Shown here: piece after piece, positions 30,308 to 40,951 of the stretch
How positions within the stretch are numbered: the first letter of the stretch is position 1
How the letters are laid out: the number at the start of each line of letters is the position of its first letter
Origin: Bidens hawaiensis
Taxonomy: Eukaryota > Streptophyta > Magnoliopsida > Asterales > Asteraceae
NCBI GenBank assembly: GCA_021521415.1
Contig: JAIQDT010000107.1
Span: 1,984,001 to 2,048,000, forward strand
Direction: 5' to 3'
DNA length: 64,000 nucleotides
Position numbers and translations under genes: made by a program
Notes under the pieces: model-generated
Databases searched by the model: none
What the model saw: the letters and a program-made list of their open reading frames with translations, nothing else
Told to the model about the DNA's origin: nothing

Positions 30308-32385
30308 TTCTGCAACAAAAAAAGACTAAGTTAGAGAATCGTCGAGGCAAATCACAAGTTCGCCTGTTACCATTAGTGAAGTTATGATTTATTCTGTATA
30401 GGCGAAGTTAGAGGTGAGGCGAAGTTTCAACTTGAACTTCGCCTGATCAATGTTAAGTAAAAAGGGCCAGGTGAAGTTAATGATAACTTCGCCTAACCAC
30501 AACTTCGCCTCATGTACTGTTACATAATTAATTATCAGACGAAGTTAACCCTCAGGCGAAGTTAAGGATAACTTCGCCTAAACTGTAAGTTCGCCTGAAT
30601 GTGAATCGGCAACAGTTTAGTTGTTCAAACGAATTGATTTGGTCAATTTGGAGATTGCGGACTGTTAAACACATGTTTTTATGGAGATCTAGACGATCAA
30701 TATGATTACGACCACGTGAAAATAAGTTTGAAAATCGGGTGTTGGATGTTTGAAAGAACGAGGTCACTAAACGGGTCGAAACGACCTTTGATTAACGCCA
30801 ATGACATAGATTAAAAGATGCAACAACCCTACACACCTTTAACACGGAATGAACTCGATAAAAAATAACACAGATTGATCGAGATATAACTTCGCTTAGG
30901 GTTACTGGGAATAAGTTCGCCGGATTTTGAAAAACAATACTGAGCATTTGACCAAAAACTTCTTTATATAGGGTCAAGGTTATACAGGCGAAGTTATGGA
31001 TAACTACGCCTATTGCAGGCGAAGTTGGGATAACTTCGCCGATGTTAAAATTTACAAAACAAACCCCTATAATTTGAACAATTTGCAATTAAGTTTTAAA
31101 ACATCCTTTAAAGAGTTAAATGATACTATCAAGACCAAGTAACCAGGTATAAAATCATACAACTACATAAGTAGGATAAAACTTAGAAATAAGGTACACG
31201 GGATCAAATTTCAGTCTCGACAGGGACTACCACGTTTTAGAAAAGATCCGAACAGGAATCATACTAATTACGTGACTGTCACATAGATCCATGTTCAGCT
31301 GTATTATGACATAAAGAGACAGGTTGTGAGCAGGTAAATAACTTAAAATGGTTTTCATCGCTTCTGTGATACGGGTTAGGTTCAATTAAGCTCAAAATTT
31401 AAATGGGCAACACATCAGAGATTGTGATGTCTCCTATCTATTCTCAAAGCGTATTTGGCTTTCCCCAAGTCACCCCGAGTTGACCTCGACCCGTAGTGTC
31501 TGATTAAATAGTAAGTACTCTTCGATCTTTAGACTCTTCTTCTCGTTCTCTTTCTTGCATCTTGATTGAGAAGTATTAACATTATAAGCTCTAGAATGTC
31601 TCAGTTTTTTTTTTTTTTTTAATATCAAGATTTACACAGTTTCAGAGACGTAAACAACTGCAAGTCCCGAATCTGGATCACTGTAGTTTCTTGACACGCT
31701 ATTTTCACGGGAATCAGAACACTCACGGGCTCGTGTATGACTGGGTAATCGCTTTTCTGCCTATCATTCGGAAAGATATATATGGAGACATGCACAACTC
31801 TTAAGGAGTTTCCACGTAAAATCGAGGAGATTTAGTTTGTATCACTTCTACTTTTACGCACCATAAAAAGCTACCATGACATACAATGACTGTTCTAAAG
31901 TCTTTTAGGCCTAATAACTTCACTAATTAAGCACACAGAATCAGTTTGTCTATCACTTTCCAAGGTTGGATCAATTTTCTTTTAAACATAGTAAAGAAAC
32001 TTCTTACGAAGTAGTAGACTTAAAAAATAATTTCATCTCCCTAAAAAAAAAATTTAACTTCTATCGCCCCAATCAATTCGAAGTCTTCAGGTAAACGGCT
32101 ATCCTGAAGATCCAATGGATCAGCTGGACCGACCACATACGAGTATGTGTCCTTCTAACTAAGTATGAACGACTAATTTTCAGCGAAAGAATAAAAACAC
32201 ATCATAAACCGCCTCGGTCACTTTCAGTCATCTGGTTAATGGCTATCCTCATACTCTACAGGTAGAAATGAGGACCAAACATATCCGAAGATATGTCCTT
32301 CAAACTGAAGCAACCGACATAATTCTAAGCGATAGTGACGTTTTTTTTTTTTTTTTTTACAAATACTCATAAACGAAAAACACGG
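30308..32385 (-). other. C2 spacer between pol and aORF with GGCGAAGTT arrays
   Basis: No coding sequence. From the pol side: an A-run (32341-32358) just after the RNase H stop, a second A-run (31605-31620), mixed sequence, then inverted-repeat words and a TATA box (30960-31045). A downstream word array (30345-30610) follows, including GGCGAAGTTA with TAACTTCGCC, and then the aORF. The layout mirrors the C1 spacer with a different word. Confidence 0.72.
30960..31045 (-). promoter_or_regulatory. candidate internal promoter for the C2 aORF
   Basis: On the minus strand two inverted repeats, GGCGAAGTT/AACTTCGCC (about 31040-31018) and a one-mismatch GGCGTAGTTAT/ATAACTTCGCC (about 31010-30987), are followed within 20 bases by CTATATAAAG (30971-30962), a strong plant TATA match. 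The C2 LTR uses the same words next to its own TATA. The aORF ATG lies about 650 bases downstream. Promoter activity is inferred, not shown. Confidence 0.52.
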
Positions 32386-33224
32386 TTACTCGGGATTGAT
32401 CATCCCATTTAGCTCAACAAGGTTTTGAAAACGAGTTTTGTCAAACGCTTTAGTAAACAAATCAGCGAAATTATCTAACGAATCAACCTTTTTGAGCACA
32501 ATCAATTTCTTCTCAGCACAATCCCGTATAAAATGATGACGGATGTCAATGTGTTTAGTTTTGCTATGCTTTACGGGATTGTTAGTTACTGAGATAGCAG
32601 CAGTGTTATCTATACAAATAGGAGTATGAGTGAAATTCAGACCATAATCGCGCAATTGCTCTTTTATCCAAAGAACCTGGGAGCAGCAGTTCGATGCTGC
32701 CATGTATTCTGCTTCACAAGTAGAAATGGCGACTGAGGTCTGCTTCTTGCACTGCCATGACACTAATCTGCCTCCAAGAAACTGACATCCACCTGTTGTT
32801 GACTTCCGATTCTGATTGCATCCTCCATAATCAGAATCTGTGTAGGCGACTAACTCCAAGTCTCCTCCTTTCGTGTACCACAACCCTAGCTTAGGCTTGC
32901 CTTTGAGATATCGCAATATCCTCTTCACACCCTTCATGTGAGAGTCCTTTGGGTTTGCCTAAAAGCGAGCACAAAGACAAACTGAAACATAATATCAGGT
33001 CTAGATGCAGTTAAGTACATTAAAGAACCTATGATTGCCCGATATTGGGTGGGGTCCACGTCTGTATCACTGTCTGAATCAGCACCCAGTTTATGGTTGA
33101 CGCAAACTGGAGTATCAAATGGTGTGCTGTCCTCCATCTTGAAGCGTTTGAGAACGTCTTGGACATATTTAGTCTGATGAATGAACATCCCATCTTTCTT
33201 CTGATCAGCTGAACGTGTCTTCGC
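32386..33224 (-). pseudogene. C2 pol: end of RT and RNase H
   Basis: Begins at the deletion junction (about 33225) in RT thumb sequence (MFIHQTKYVQDVLKRFKM), continues YLTASRPDIMF, shifts frame near 32990, and then has an intact RNase H (32937-32386): YTDSDYGG, CEAEYMA, CIDNTAA and the KTKHIDIRHHFIRD tail, ending GMINPE. All RNase H acidic residues are present. The RT palm with YVDD is absent. Confidence 0.87.
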
Positions 33225-33877
33225 AGCATGTGAAGTAGGTCTAGGGTACTGACTATTGAATTAACCTTCTTGGTGTGATGAGATTTCTTGTGTTGCTTTC
33301 CCTTTTTGCACGATAAGCATTGGTCTTCAAAGTTGAAATTTTTCAAGGGAACACCCAGCACCAGCCCATTCTTGACAATGTAGTTCATTTTCCGAAGATG
33401 AATATGCCCCATTCTTCGATGCCATAACTCGGACTCCGATTCAGTTGCTTTTGACAGAAGACACGATTCTTCTGTTGCCATCTCAGTCGACCTCATGTCC
33501 ATAATATATGTATTCTTTTCCCTTGGTGCCTTCATTACTATCCATTCCTCTGGTATCTTGAAACCAGGATACAGTACGATCGCTTCATCTTTGGTAAAGT
33601 GCACAGTGTACTCTTTGTCACAGATCTGAGATACACTCAGCAGATTATGCTTCAGTTCTTCAACGAAATTCACCTTCTCTAACTTTATTTTGCCATTAGT
33701 CACTGTCCCAATTCCAGTAATTCTTCCACCACTCTCTCCAGCAAAACTAACTCTTCCTCCCTGAACAGGTTTCCACTCATGTAACAAATTCTTGTTACCC
33801 GTCATGTGCCGGGAACAGCCGCTATCCACAACCCATAGATTGTTTGCAGCCCTGTTCAACTGTTCCTGCACGATCAA
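33225..33877 (-). pseudogene. C2 pol: protease and integrase zinc domain, truncated
   Basis: Protease signature WVVDSGCSRHMTG (DSG). The integrase N-terminal zinc domain has WHRRMGHIH and CLSCKKGKQ. The frame is open to STLDLLHM and then joins RT thumb sequence: the integrase core and about two thirds of RT are deleted. In an intact element LDLLHMDLFGP would follow. This single deletion removes both key enzymes. Confidence 0.87.
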
Positions 33878-33886
33878 AACAAAGGA

Positions 33887-36524
33887 TTAAAATCTGGGGA
33901 CCCAAGACCTATTGGTCTTGGGTCGATTAAATCTGTTAAAATGCATCCCGTACTTTGGCTGTCCAAAGTTAGTATTAGACTGATTTCTGTAAGTCCCAAA
34001 AGGATACCTTCTAGTAGATTGACTATGAGGCCATCCAAACCTTCGTGAGTTAAATGAATTATTACTAATGGTTTGGTTGTTAACTGGGAAAAACTGAGGT
34101 CGACTTCTTTGAAAACCTGGATTAGTCCAACATCTGAACTTTGATGAGTTTTCATTTTTACAATTATAGAAATTACTGTTAGTTCTATTCTCAGTTTTTG
34201 AAGGCCTCATACCTCTGAATCTCTGCTTCAGAGGGCAATCAGCAATCAGGTGTCCTATTTGATTGCATCTGAAACAACTCCTGTGTTCAACTTTCGTCTC
34301 AATAGTTGTTTTAGATGATGAGGCTGCATTACTGCCCGTTTGTCTAACATATGGTGGGACATACGGGTTTTAGTGGAGAATTCTTTTCAGTTGTTTTATG
34401 TTCCTCTCCACGTTTTAGTAACACTTCCTCTTCTTCTGTCTTACTAGACTCGGATGTCTTGTCCGAATTTGATGAGATAGAACTAGGAACAGAAATCTTA
34501 ACATTCGAAACAGGCTTACTCGTTTCGCCTTTACTAACTTCTGGATCTTTAATCGTAACCTTAACAGGAACTGTCTGACCAATTTCAACATAAACAGATT
34601 TCTGATTACTAGGATCAAAAGTATAGTTATGATTATAAGGTGGTGGAACTTCATTATATCCAATTCCTCCCCTTTTAACTGGGGAACGTTGATCACTTAC
34701 GAGGTGATCAAGTATTGCGGAGGAATTTCTAAATTGCTCAAGCTTTCTGTTTAGTTCCACCATTTTCACCTGGTGATCAGTTATCTGTTTATCCCTTTCA
34801 GCAATTAGTTTGGTTTTCTCTTCTAACACTTCATAGCTAAGATCAATTACTTGTATTTTTTCAGCTAGACTTGCTTTAAGACTTCTGATATCTTTCTCAC
34901 TAGCTTTTATTTTTACCTTGTAACTGTTTTCTCTAGTTTTAGTGTAATAATGATCTTCTTTTAATGTTCTGAATTGAGCATCCAAACTAACAAACTGATC
35001 AGTTATTGTTTTCAACTGTTCAGACAGATTTTCACATTTCGTACAAGGGAGTTTAGGACTTACCTCAGAAAGCTGATCGTTCACTTCTGCCATGTAGGCT
35101 TGATTTTCTTTTGTCTCTCTGGGTTTTTCTTCAGTTTCGATGTTAACCAAGTTGGCCTGTTCGAACACTTCATCAACTTGCAGATTCCAGTTGTATTCCC
35201 CGTTCTGTCTTGATATCATCGCCCTATTCTCACTACCACCACCACTCTGTTGTGTAGACTTGTTTTGACTGCGTTCTACTCTGTCATTTGTGCATTCTTT
35301 AGCAAAGTGGCCATTCTGTTGACAATTATAACACCGAACCTTTGACTTGTCAAAACCTGGTCTGTCACCAACGAATTTTCTACCAGTTTTCTTCATAAAC
35401 CTTTTAACTCTTCTTACAATCATTGCCATCTGCCACTGCAGATCCATCTCCTCCAGATCATCAGCATCGATCTGATCATAGTCTTCGTCTAAAGTTGCAG
35501 GATCAACGATTTTACCTTTAAAGTAATTTTCGTAAGAAGCAATGAAAGATGCATAGAGAGCAAACTGCTGTTCAGCAGATTTAACACTCATGGGCATCTG
35601 AGAGTAGTTGATGTTCGGAACACTTGAAGAAAAACTACCCTTTGTTGTTTGAGGTTTAGAAGAATTTGTTCCACCAGCTACGAAACACACATCACCGTCC
35701 ATGTTGAGAGAAACATGACCATCATGAGTTGAGTTAGAGCTCGAGTCTCCCTTTGAGTAGTAAGCAGATGATTCTGACTTCGAACTTGAACTTGAATTAA
35801 CTTTCACACCATACATTCCCGGATCCTGAACCTGATCAGTTGGTGTCTCTTTTCGAACCATGTTAAGTTCAAAAGTTCGTAGTTTGTTGACTGCAGTTTC
35901 CAAGTCATAGTCGGCAAACTCTTTATCTTCTCTCATCAAGACAGTGTACATCTCCCATTTCGGTGGGAGAGCATCAAGAAGTTTTTCTACAATCTACTCT
36001 TCTTTGTAAGCAATGGAATAATTGCTGAGTTCGGTCATCAGGTGATAATATCTCGTGAAGATATCATCAAGTGATTCATTCTTCAAATACTTGAACACCG
36101 AGAATTGGGTTTTGAGTAGTTTAATCTTGGATGCACGTATCCCCACATTACCTTCAAATCGGTTTTCAAGTGCTTCCCATAACTCTCTAGCGGTTTTATA
36201 CTTCCTGAAGGTGTGAAGAATCTCTTGTGGAAGAGCCATTGTTATCGCAGCATGAGCTTTGCTTTCAGCCTCATACATCTTCTTTTCTTCCTCTTCCATC
36301 TTGTTGTATTTCTTAATTTGTTCACGACCCTCATACAAAGCAGTTGGTGGAATGTATCCATCTTGAATGCACACCCACATCTTAGCATCTTGATATTTAA
36401 CATACTGCATAAACCGATCTTTCCACGCCACGGAATCGGTACCCTTAAGCATTTTCGGTGCTTTAGTAGCTGAACCCGCTTCCACCTTCATTTTTACCAG
36501 TTCCGTAATATTTATGGAAGTCAT
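33887..36524 (-). pseudogene. C2 gag
   Basis: The start ATG 36524 (MTSINITELVKMKVEAG) is followed by a UBN2-type capsid (WKDRFMQYVKYQDAKMW; LWEALENRFEG). There is one in-frame TAG at 35996-35994 (after AYKEE), then the same frame to 34344. Domains: S-rich stretch, VKRFMKKTGR, knuckle CYNCQQNGHFAKEC, and a long coiled coil (about 35060-34740). A frame change near 34350 leads to the N/F/R-rich C-terminus (34210-33887) with TRSWVPRF-like end before the protease. The second knuckle (around 34260, a CNQIGHLIADC-like remnant) is broken. Overall much longer than a standard copia gag, as in C1. Confidence 0.83.
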
Positions 36525-36977
36525 CTTTCACGAAACGAAAACACAAAGAAACCCGAAAAAATAAAAATTTTATTCTGAACAGTACTGTAGGCGAAGTTAA
36601 AGTTAACTTCGCTTAAGTCTTATCTTCGCTTGATTTCTCAACTTCGCCTGATTAAGTTAAGCGAACTTGTGAGGTAGGCGAAGTTGTGGATAACTTCGCT
36701 TGAGATAAGCGAACTTGTGAGGTAGGCGAAGTTGTGGATAACTTCGCTAACCTTATATCTTCGCCTAAACCCTACAAAAAGTAGCGGCAACTTCGCCTAA
36801 TGAACACGATGATTTTGCAGGTTTGATTTTGACGTTTTGCGAGGTATGCGAAGGTGTAATGGGTTGTTTATGATGGTGGGAGGTGAGTAGGACACAAAAA
36901 TTCGGTAAACTCGTCCCGCGAATAGTCGAACGGAACGATTTCTACACCCGCGTGATAATCCCGAACCACACAATCAC
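36525..36977 (-). other. C2 leader with GGCGAAGTT arrays
   Basis: Leader between the rearranged 5' LTR and gag. From 36590 to 36810 the words GGCGAAGTT, AACTTCGCC, AAGCGAACTTG and CTTCGCTT recur in both orientations. A 40-base unit starting GCGAACTTGTGAGG is repeated at 36661 and 36709. No primer binding site could be found: it appears to be lost with the U5 end of the LTR. Confidence 0.7.
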
Positions 36978-37381
36978 GAGCAAAATTTTGGTATGTAACG
37001 AGGTAGAGCAAAATTTTGGTATGTAACGAGGTATATATGTGTCTTGTTTAGGTTTGAGTATCCAGAAAGTCAGAGTGTTTTGTGATCAGTTTAATTGTCT
37101 AGAGAGAAACCGAGAGGGAGAGTCTTGTGGGACGGCCCGAGGTAGAGCTCACCTCGGGTCGGCCGTGTCTTTGTTTTCGTGTTTGGTATGTAACGAGTTA
37201 TGATTATTATATGAAAGGATCTGCAGATTCGTTTATCCCGTTCTTGTGTTTGATCGTGTGTTTATGTATGTGTAACCGTGTTCTTCGTCTTCTACACCAT
37301 TAAACGAGTCTAGGAGGATTCCGCACTCCTAGACCTCGTGCGGATCTCGTATCGATCGGCGACGCCCCGGGGAAACTTACA
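36978..37381 (+). repeat. C5: inverted fragment of a related copia LTR inside the C2 5' LTR region
   Basis: Reads in the opposite direction to C2. It has two perfect 28-base repeats (36978-37033), a TATATAT box (about 37032), and a GC-rich inverted repeat (CGGCCCGAGGT with ACCTCGGGTCGGCCG, about 37135-37168). Then come the conserved-loop hairpin (37308-37334) and the end GGGGAAACTTACA (37381). The end matches the architecture of the C2 LTR end but is strongly diverged, so it is another subfamily. After it come AG and 25 T. Its left edge is not defined. Confidence 0.65.
37308..37334. promoter_or_regulatory. C5 LTR hairpin with conserved loop
   Basis: GTCTAGGAG (37308-37316) and CTCCTAGAC (37326-37334) around GATTCCGCA. 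This is the third instance of the loop, here in plus orientation because C5 points right. Confidence 0.82.
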
Positions 37382-37383
37382 AG

Positions 37384-37408
<25 letters not shown>
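37384..37408. repeat. 25-base poly(T)/poly(A) at the C2-C5 join
   Basis: On the C2 sense strand the LTR runs U3 and R, then 25 A, then CT and the reversed end of the C5 LTR. The A-run replaces the U5 of C2; compare the intact 3' LTR, which continues TATTGTAACGTG. Confidence 0.85.
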
Positions 37409-37414
<6 letters not shown>

Positions 37415-37664
37415 GACACGTTGTATTGCAACTGGAAACACGTGATTCACTGATCACCGATTACAAAAACTCTAAACAACTCATAAACTGATTCATCTAA
37501 ATCAGCCGTAACCTAGCCGTATATAACAGACGACAACTTCGCTTGTTCCACAAGTTCGCCTATATAAGCGAACTTGTGAGCTAACTTCGCTTAATACAAA
37601 ATACAAATCCAACTAACTCGATTACAGACACTAGATATTGAACTACTGACATCATGTACAAACA
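37409..37664 (-). repeat. C2 5' LTR, U3 and R only
   Basis: Matches 27301-27556 of the 3' LTR from TGTTTGTACATGATG (37664) to GTGTCTTTGTT (37409) with about eight differences, then stops at the A-run. The outer edge is intact and flanked by ATCAT (37665-37669), the repeat of 27177-27181. Confidence 0.92.
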
Positions 37665-37854
37665 ATCATTCAATCACTGACCCATAGCGGGTTATGTCGA
37701 AATGATGCCGATGTAGGACTGATGTATGAAAACTCAATCTATGTGATGATGTTTATGTAATATGTACTGATGTTTATTAATGAATGGAATGTGTGTTGTG
37801 TATCGAGATTGAAATTTGTATTAATTATATGTATTTTTCTTAATGTTGTGTAGA
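37665..37854 (+). other. G2 leader, part after the C2 insertion
   Basis: Untranslated T/A-rich sequence from the second ATCAT to the gag start. It resumes the G2 leader left at 27181. Nothing else is recognised. Confidence 0.8.
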
Positions 37855-39012
37855 ATGGCACCAAAACGGTCAGCTCGAATGTCAGAAGTGGATGTGGATC
37901 GTCTGATTGCTCGACAGTTAGAGGCGGCGATAACGGATATAGTATCGCGCATCGCCGCCAGTATTAACAATACGACCAATCCAGACCCTTCGAGCAATCA
38001 AACGACCACCAATAATGATGGGGAACAAAATGTTAACCCTCCACCGAACGGTAACCCGATTCCGAGTAATGACGCACCGCCTAGGGTGGTCGTTACAGAC
38101 AGTAATGGCCCTATACCTAGTGTAGAAACGAACCGCACTGAACCGACTCCTGCAACAAAGGGATGTTCAATCAAAGATTTTATGTTGTGCAAGCCCCTAG
38201 AATTTAGCGGGTCTGAGGGACCAAATGAGTTGGTTAAGTGGATTGAGAAAATAGAGTCTGTTGTGAACATCAGCAACTGCCCTGAGGATTACGTTGTTAA
38301 GTATGCTACCTGCACGTTCACGGACCATGCCTTGACATGGTGGAACACAGTAGTGCAAACTCGCGGTCAGGCAGCGACAAACCGCATGACCTGGGCAGAG
38401 CTCAAGGCCCTTGTACTGGAACATTTCTGCCCGAAAAACGAACTGCAGAAGTTAGAAAACGAATTGTGGAACCTGGAGATGCAGGGGGCAGACCACTTGG
38501 GTTATACGAACCGATTTAATGAATTGTCGCGATTGGTGCCATGGTTGATCACCCTAGAGTCAAAGAGGGTTGAGCGTTATATATGGGGACTAACTCCAGT
38601 AGTACGGAGTATAGTCAACTCTGGGGTACACAAGACGTTTGAGGGTGCGGTGACGCAAGCTGGTATCATCACATACGATTTCGTGAAGAGTGGGTCACTG
38701 AAGGTGGCAGGAGAGTCTGCTGGGGGAAAGCGGGGTACGTATGACAATAGGATCCAGGAGAAGCAGCAAAATAAACGTGCTCGGCCCGCTGCCCAGAACT
38801 ACGCCATGACTAGTTCAGGCGGTAGGCAGGAATCGCAGAAAGAGACGTTCCCTAAGTGTGGGAAATGCGGTTACCAGCATGGTGGCGAGTGCAAGGGGGT
38901 AGTGTGCCACCGGTGTGGCAGGAATGAGCACTACGCACCGAGTTGTAGGACAAACCTAAACAATCTGAACCAACAACCGCAACCTATCCGTGGGCAGCCA
39001 CCTAGGACCTAA
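37855..39012 (+). pseudogene. G2 gag
   Basis: The start ATG 37855 (MAPKRSARMSEVDVDRL) is typical of Tekay-like gag. The earlier ATG at 37843 adds only four residues. After an N/P-rich region the capsid domain spans about residues 105-270 (CKPLEFSGSEGPNELVKWIEKIE; LTWWNTVV; FCPKNELQKLENELW). A knuckle of the CGKCGYQHGGECKGVVCHRCGRNEHYAPSC type follows. The frame stops at TAA 39010-39012, and the next knuckle resumes in the same phase at 39046, so the stop lies inside gag-pol. Gag builds the particle and binds RNA. Confidence 0.9.
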
Positions 39013-39767
39013 CCAGTCCGATAGCAAAACCCACAAGAAAACCAAATGATTACCACCAGCCGTGCTTGCTTTGATTGCGGCAGCACAGATCACTTCAAGA
39101 GATACTGTCCGAAACTGAACCAGGGAGGAAATGGGAGGCAAACCGTGGGTCAGGCATCGTCGTCCAATCCGGCGAGAGGCCGAGCGTTTGTGATGGGGCG
39201 AACGAAGCACGCCAGGACCCCAGCGTAGTGACAGGTACATTCCTCGTCTCTGATCATTACGCTTCTGTATTATTTGATACGGGCGCCGATAGAAGTTTTG
39301 TCTCCGTTAAGTTCCTATCGATAGCAAACCTTCCGATTAGTGAAACCATAGAAACTTATACCGTAGAAGTCGCTAACGGTAAAACCATGATAGTTAATCA
39401 GATAGTTCGGAATTGCCCTTTTATTCTGAACGATCAATCCTTCCTGATTGACTTATTACCGGTAGAATTAGGTAGTTTTGACGTAATAGTGGGAATGGAT
39501 TGGTTAACACGTAACAAAGTGGAAATAAACTGTGAAAAGAAAATCGTCAAGATCCAGGTGTCGGATGACGAAGAGGTGTTAGTGCAAGGAGAGAAGTCGG
39601 GCACAATGATACCATTTATATCCCACCTCAAGGTGTTAAAATATATATGCCAGGGATGCGAGGCGTATCTAGCGAGCTTGATGGCCATAGATTCTGAGGA
39701 GAAACGGGTGGATGATATCCCGGTGGTACGCGAATTTCCACAAGTTTTCCCAGAAGAACTTCCTTGA
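39013..39767 (+). pseudogene. G2 nucleocapsid end and protease
   Basis: The knuckle CFDCGSTDHFKRYC (39046-39228 frame) is followed by a frame change near 39200 into the protease: [27 protein letters not shown] with DTG at about 39276, then VVGMDWLTRNKVEI. The domain is complete and its catalytic motif intact. TGA at 39765-39767 interrupts the join to RT (FPQVFPEELP, stop, [13 protein letters not shown]). Confidence 0.9.
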
Positions 39768-40951
39768 TTACCGCCAACCCGACAGGTCGAATTCAGAATC
39801 GATTTAATACCTCAAGCTGGCCCTGTTGCTAAAGCATCCTACCGACTTGCACCGTCCGAGATGCAAGAATTATCCAATCAGTTGCAAGAATTGTTGGATA
39901 AAGGATTTATACGTCCTAGTCATTCCCCGTGGGGTGCACCTGTATTATTCGTGAAAAAGAAGGACGGGAGCCTTAGAATGTGCATTGATTACAGGGAGTT
40001 GAACAAGTTAACAATTAAAAATAGGTACCCTCTTCCCCGAATTGATGATCTGTTTAACCAGCTGCAAGGTGCAAGCTATTTCTCAAAAATCGATCTCAGA
40101 TCGGGATACCATCAGGTTAGAATTCAGGAAGAAGATATCCCAAAAACCGCATTCCGGACTCGCTACGGCCATTACGAGTTCTTAGTTATGCCTTTCGGAC
40201 TAACAAATGCGCCGGCAGTGTTCATGGACCTCATGAATCGAGTCTGTAAACCCTACCTCGACAAATTCGTCATCGTGTTTATTGACGATATTTTGATCTA
40301 CTCGAAAAGTAAAGAAGAGCACGAGCAACACCTAAGAATAATTTTAGAGCTTCTGAATTAGGAAAAGTTGTATGCAAAATTCTATAAGTGTAACTTCTGG
40401 TTACAAGAAGTACAATTCCTTGGTCACGTTGTAAACCATCAAGGGATACACGTTGATCCGAGTAAGGTTGAAGCAATTAAGAATTGGCAAGCGCCTAAAT
40501 CGCCAAAGGAAATCCGCCAATTCTTAGGCTTAGCTGGATATTATCGTCGATTTATGGAGAACTTTTCCAGCATCGCCCAACCTTTAACTCTCCTGACTCA
40601 AAAGGATCGAAAGTATGAATGGGGAGAAGAGCAGGAGACGGCGTTTCAAACGTTAAAGCAAAAATTGTGCCAAGCGCCGATTTTAAGTCTTCCCGATGGA
40701 GAAGATGGTTTTGTCGCGTATTGTGACGCATCGCGTAGAGGGTTAGGATGCGTGTTGATGCAGAATAATAAGGTTATAGCCTATGCTTCCCGACAGTTAA
40801 AAGTACACGAGAAAAATTACACTACTCACGACTTAGAACTGGGAGCGGTTATCTTCGCACTTAAAATCTGGAGACATTATCTCTACGGTACGAAGTGCAC
40901 CATCTTCACCGATCATAAAATTTTGCAGCACATATTCGATCAGAAAAACTG
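39768..40951 (+). pseudogene. G2 reverse transcriptase and RNase H
   Basis: Ty3-type [64 protein letters not shown], and the active site [10 protein letters not shown] (Asp pair at about 40284). A TAG at 40359-40361 (LLN, stop, EKLYAKF) splits fingers-palm from thumb. RNase H has [34 protein letters not shown] and TDHK. A one-base loss near 40950 shifts the frame into the integrase. Apart from one stop and one frameshift the domain is full length, with all catalytic acids. Confidence 0.93.

Larger units (their letters stand above)
27182..37664 (-). mobile_element. C2: Ty1-copia (SIRE-like) with aORF, nested in G2
   Basis: 10,483 bases, flanked by ATCAT on both sides. In element orientation: rearranged 5' LTR (37664-37409), leader, gag (36524-33887), protease and integrase N-terminus (33880-33225), an internal deletion, the RT end and RNase H (33188-32386), a 2 kb spacer, the aORF (30307 to about 27483), a polypurine tract (27557-27566) and the 3' LTR (27556-27182). 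It is a separate family from C1/C3 (different LTR, gag with a different N-terminus). It cannot be autonomous because the integrase core and most of RT are missing. Confidence 0.93.

Noticed and set aside
31605..32358. Poly(A) runs in the C2 spacer as signs of reverse-transcribed tails
   Set aside because: They are not next to an LTR or element edge, and A/T runs are common in this spacer. Only the run at 37384-37408 has such a context.
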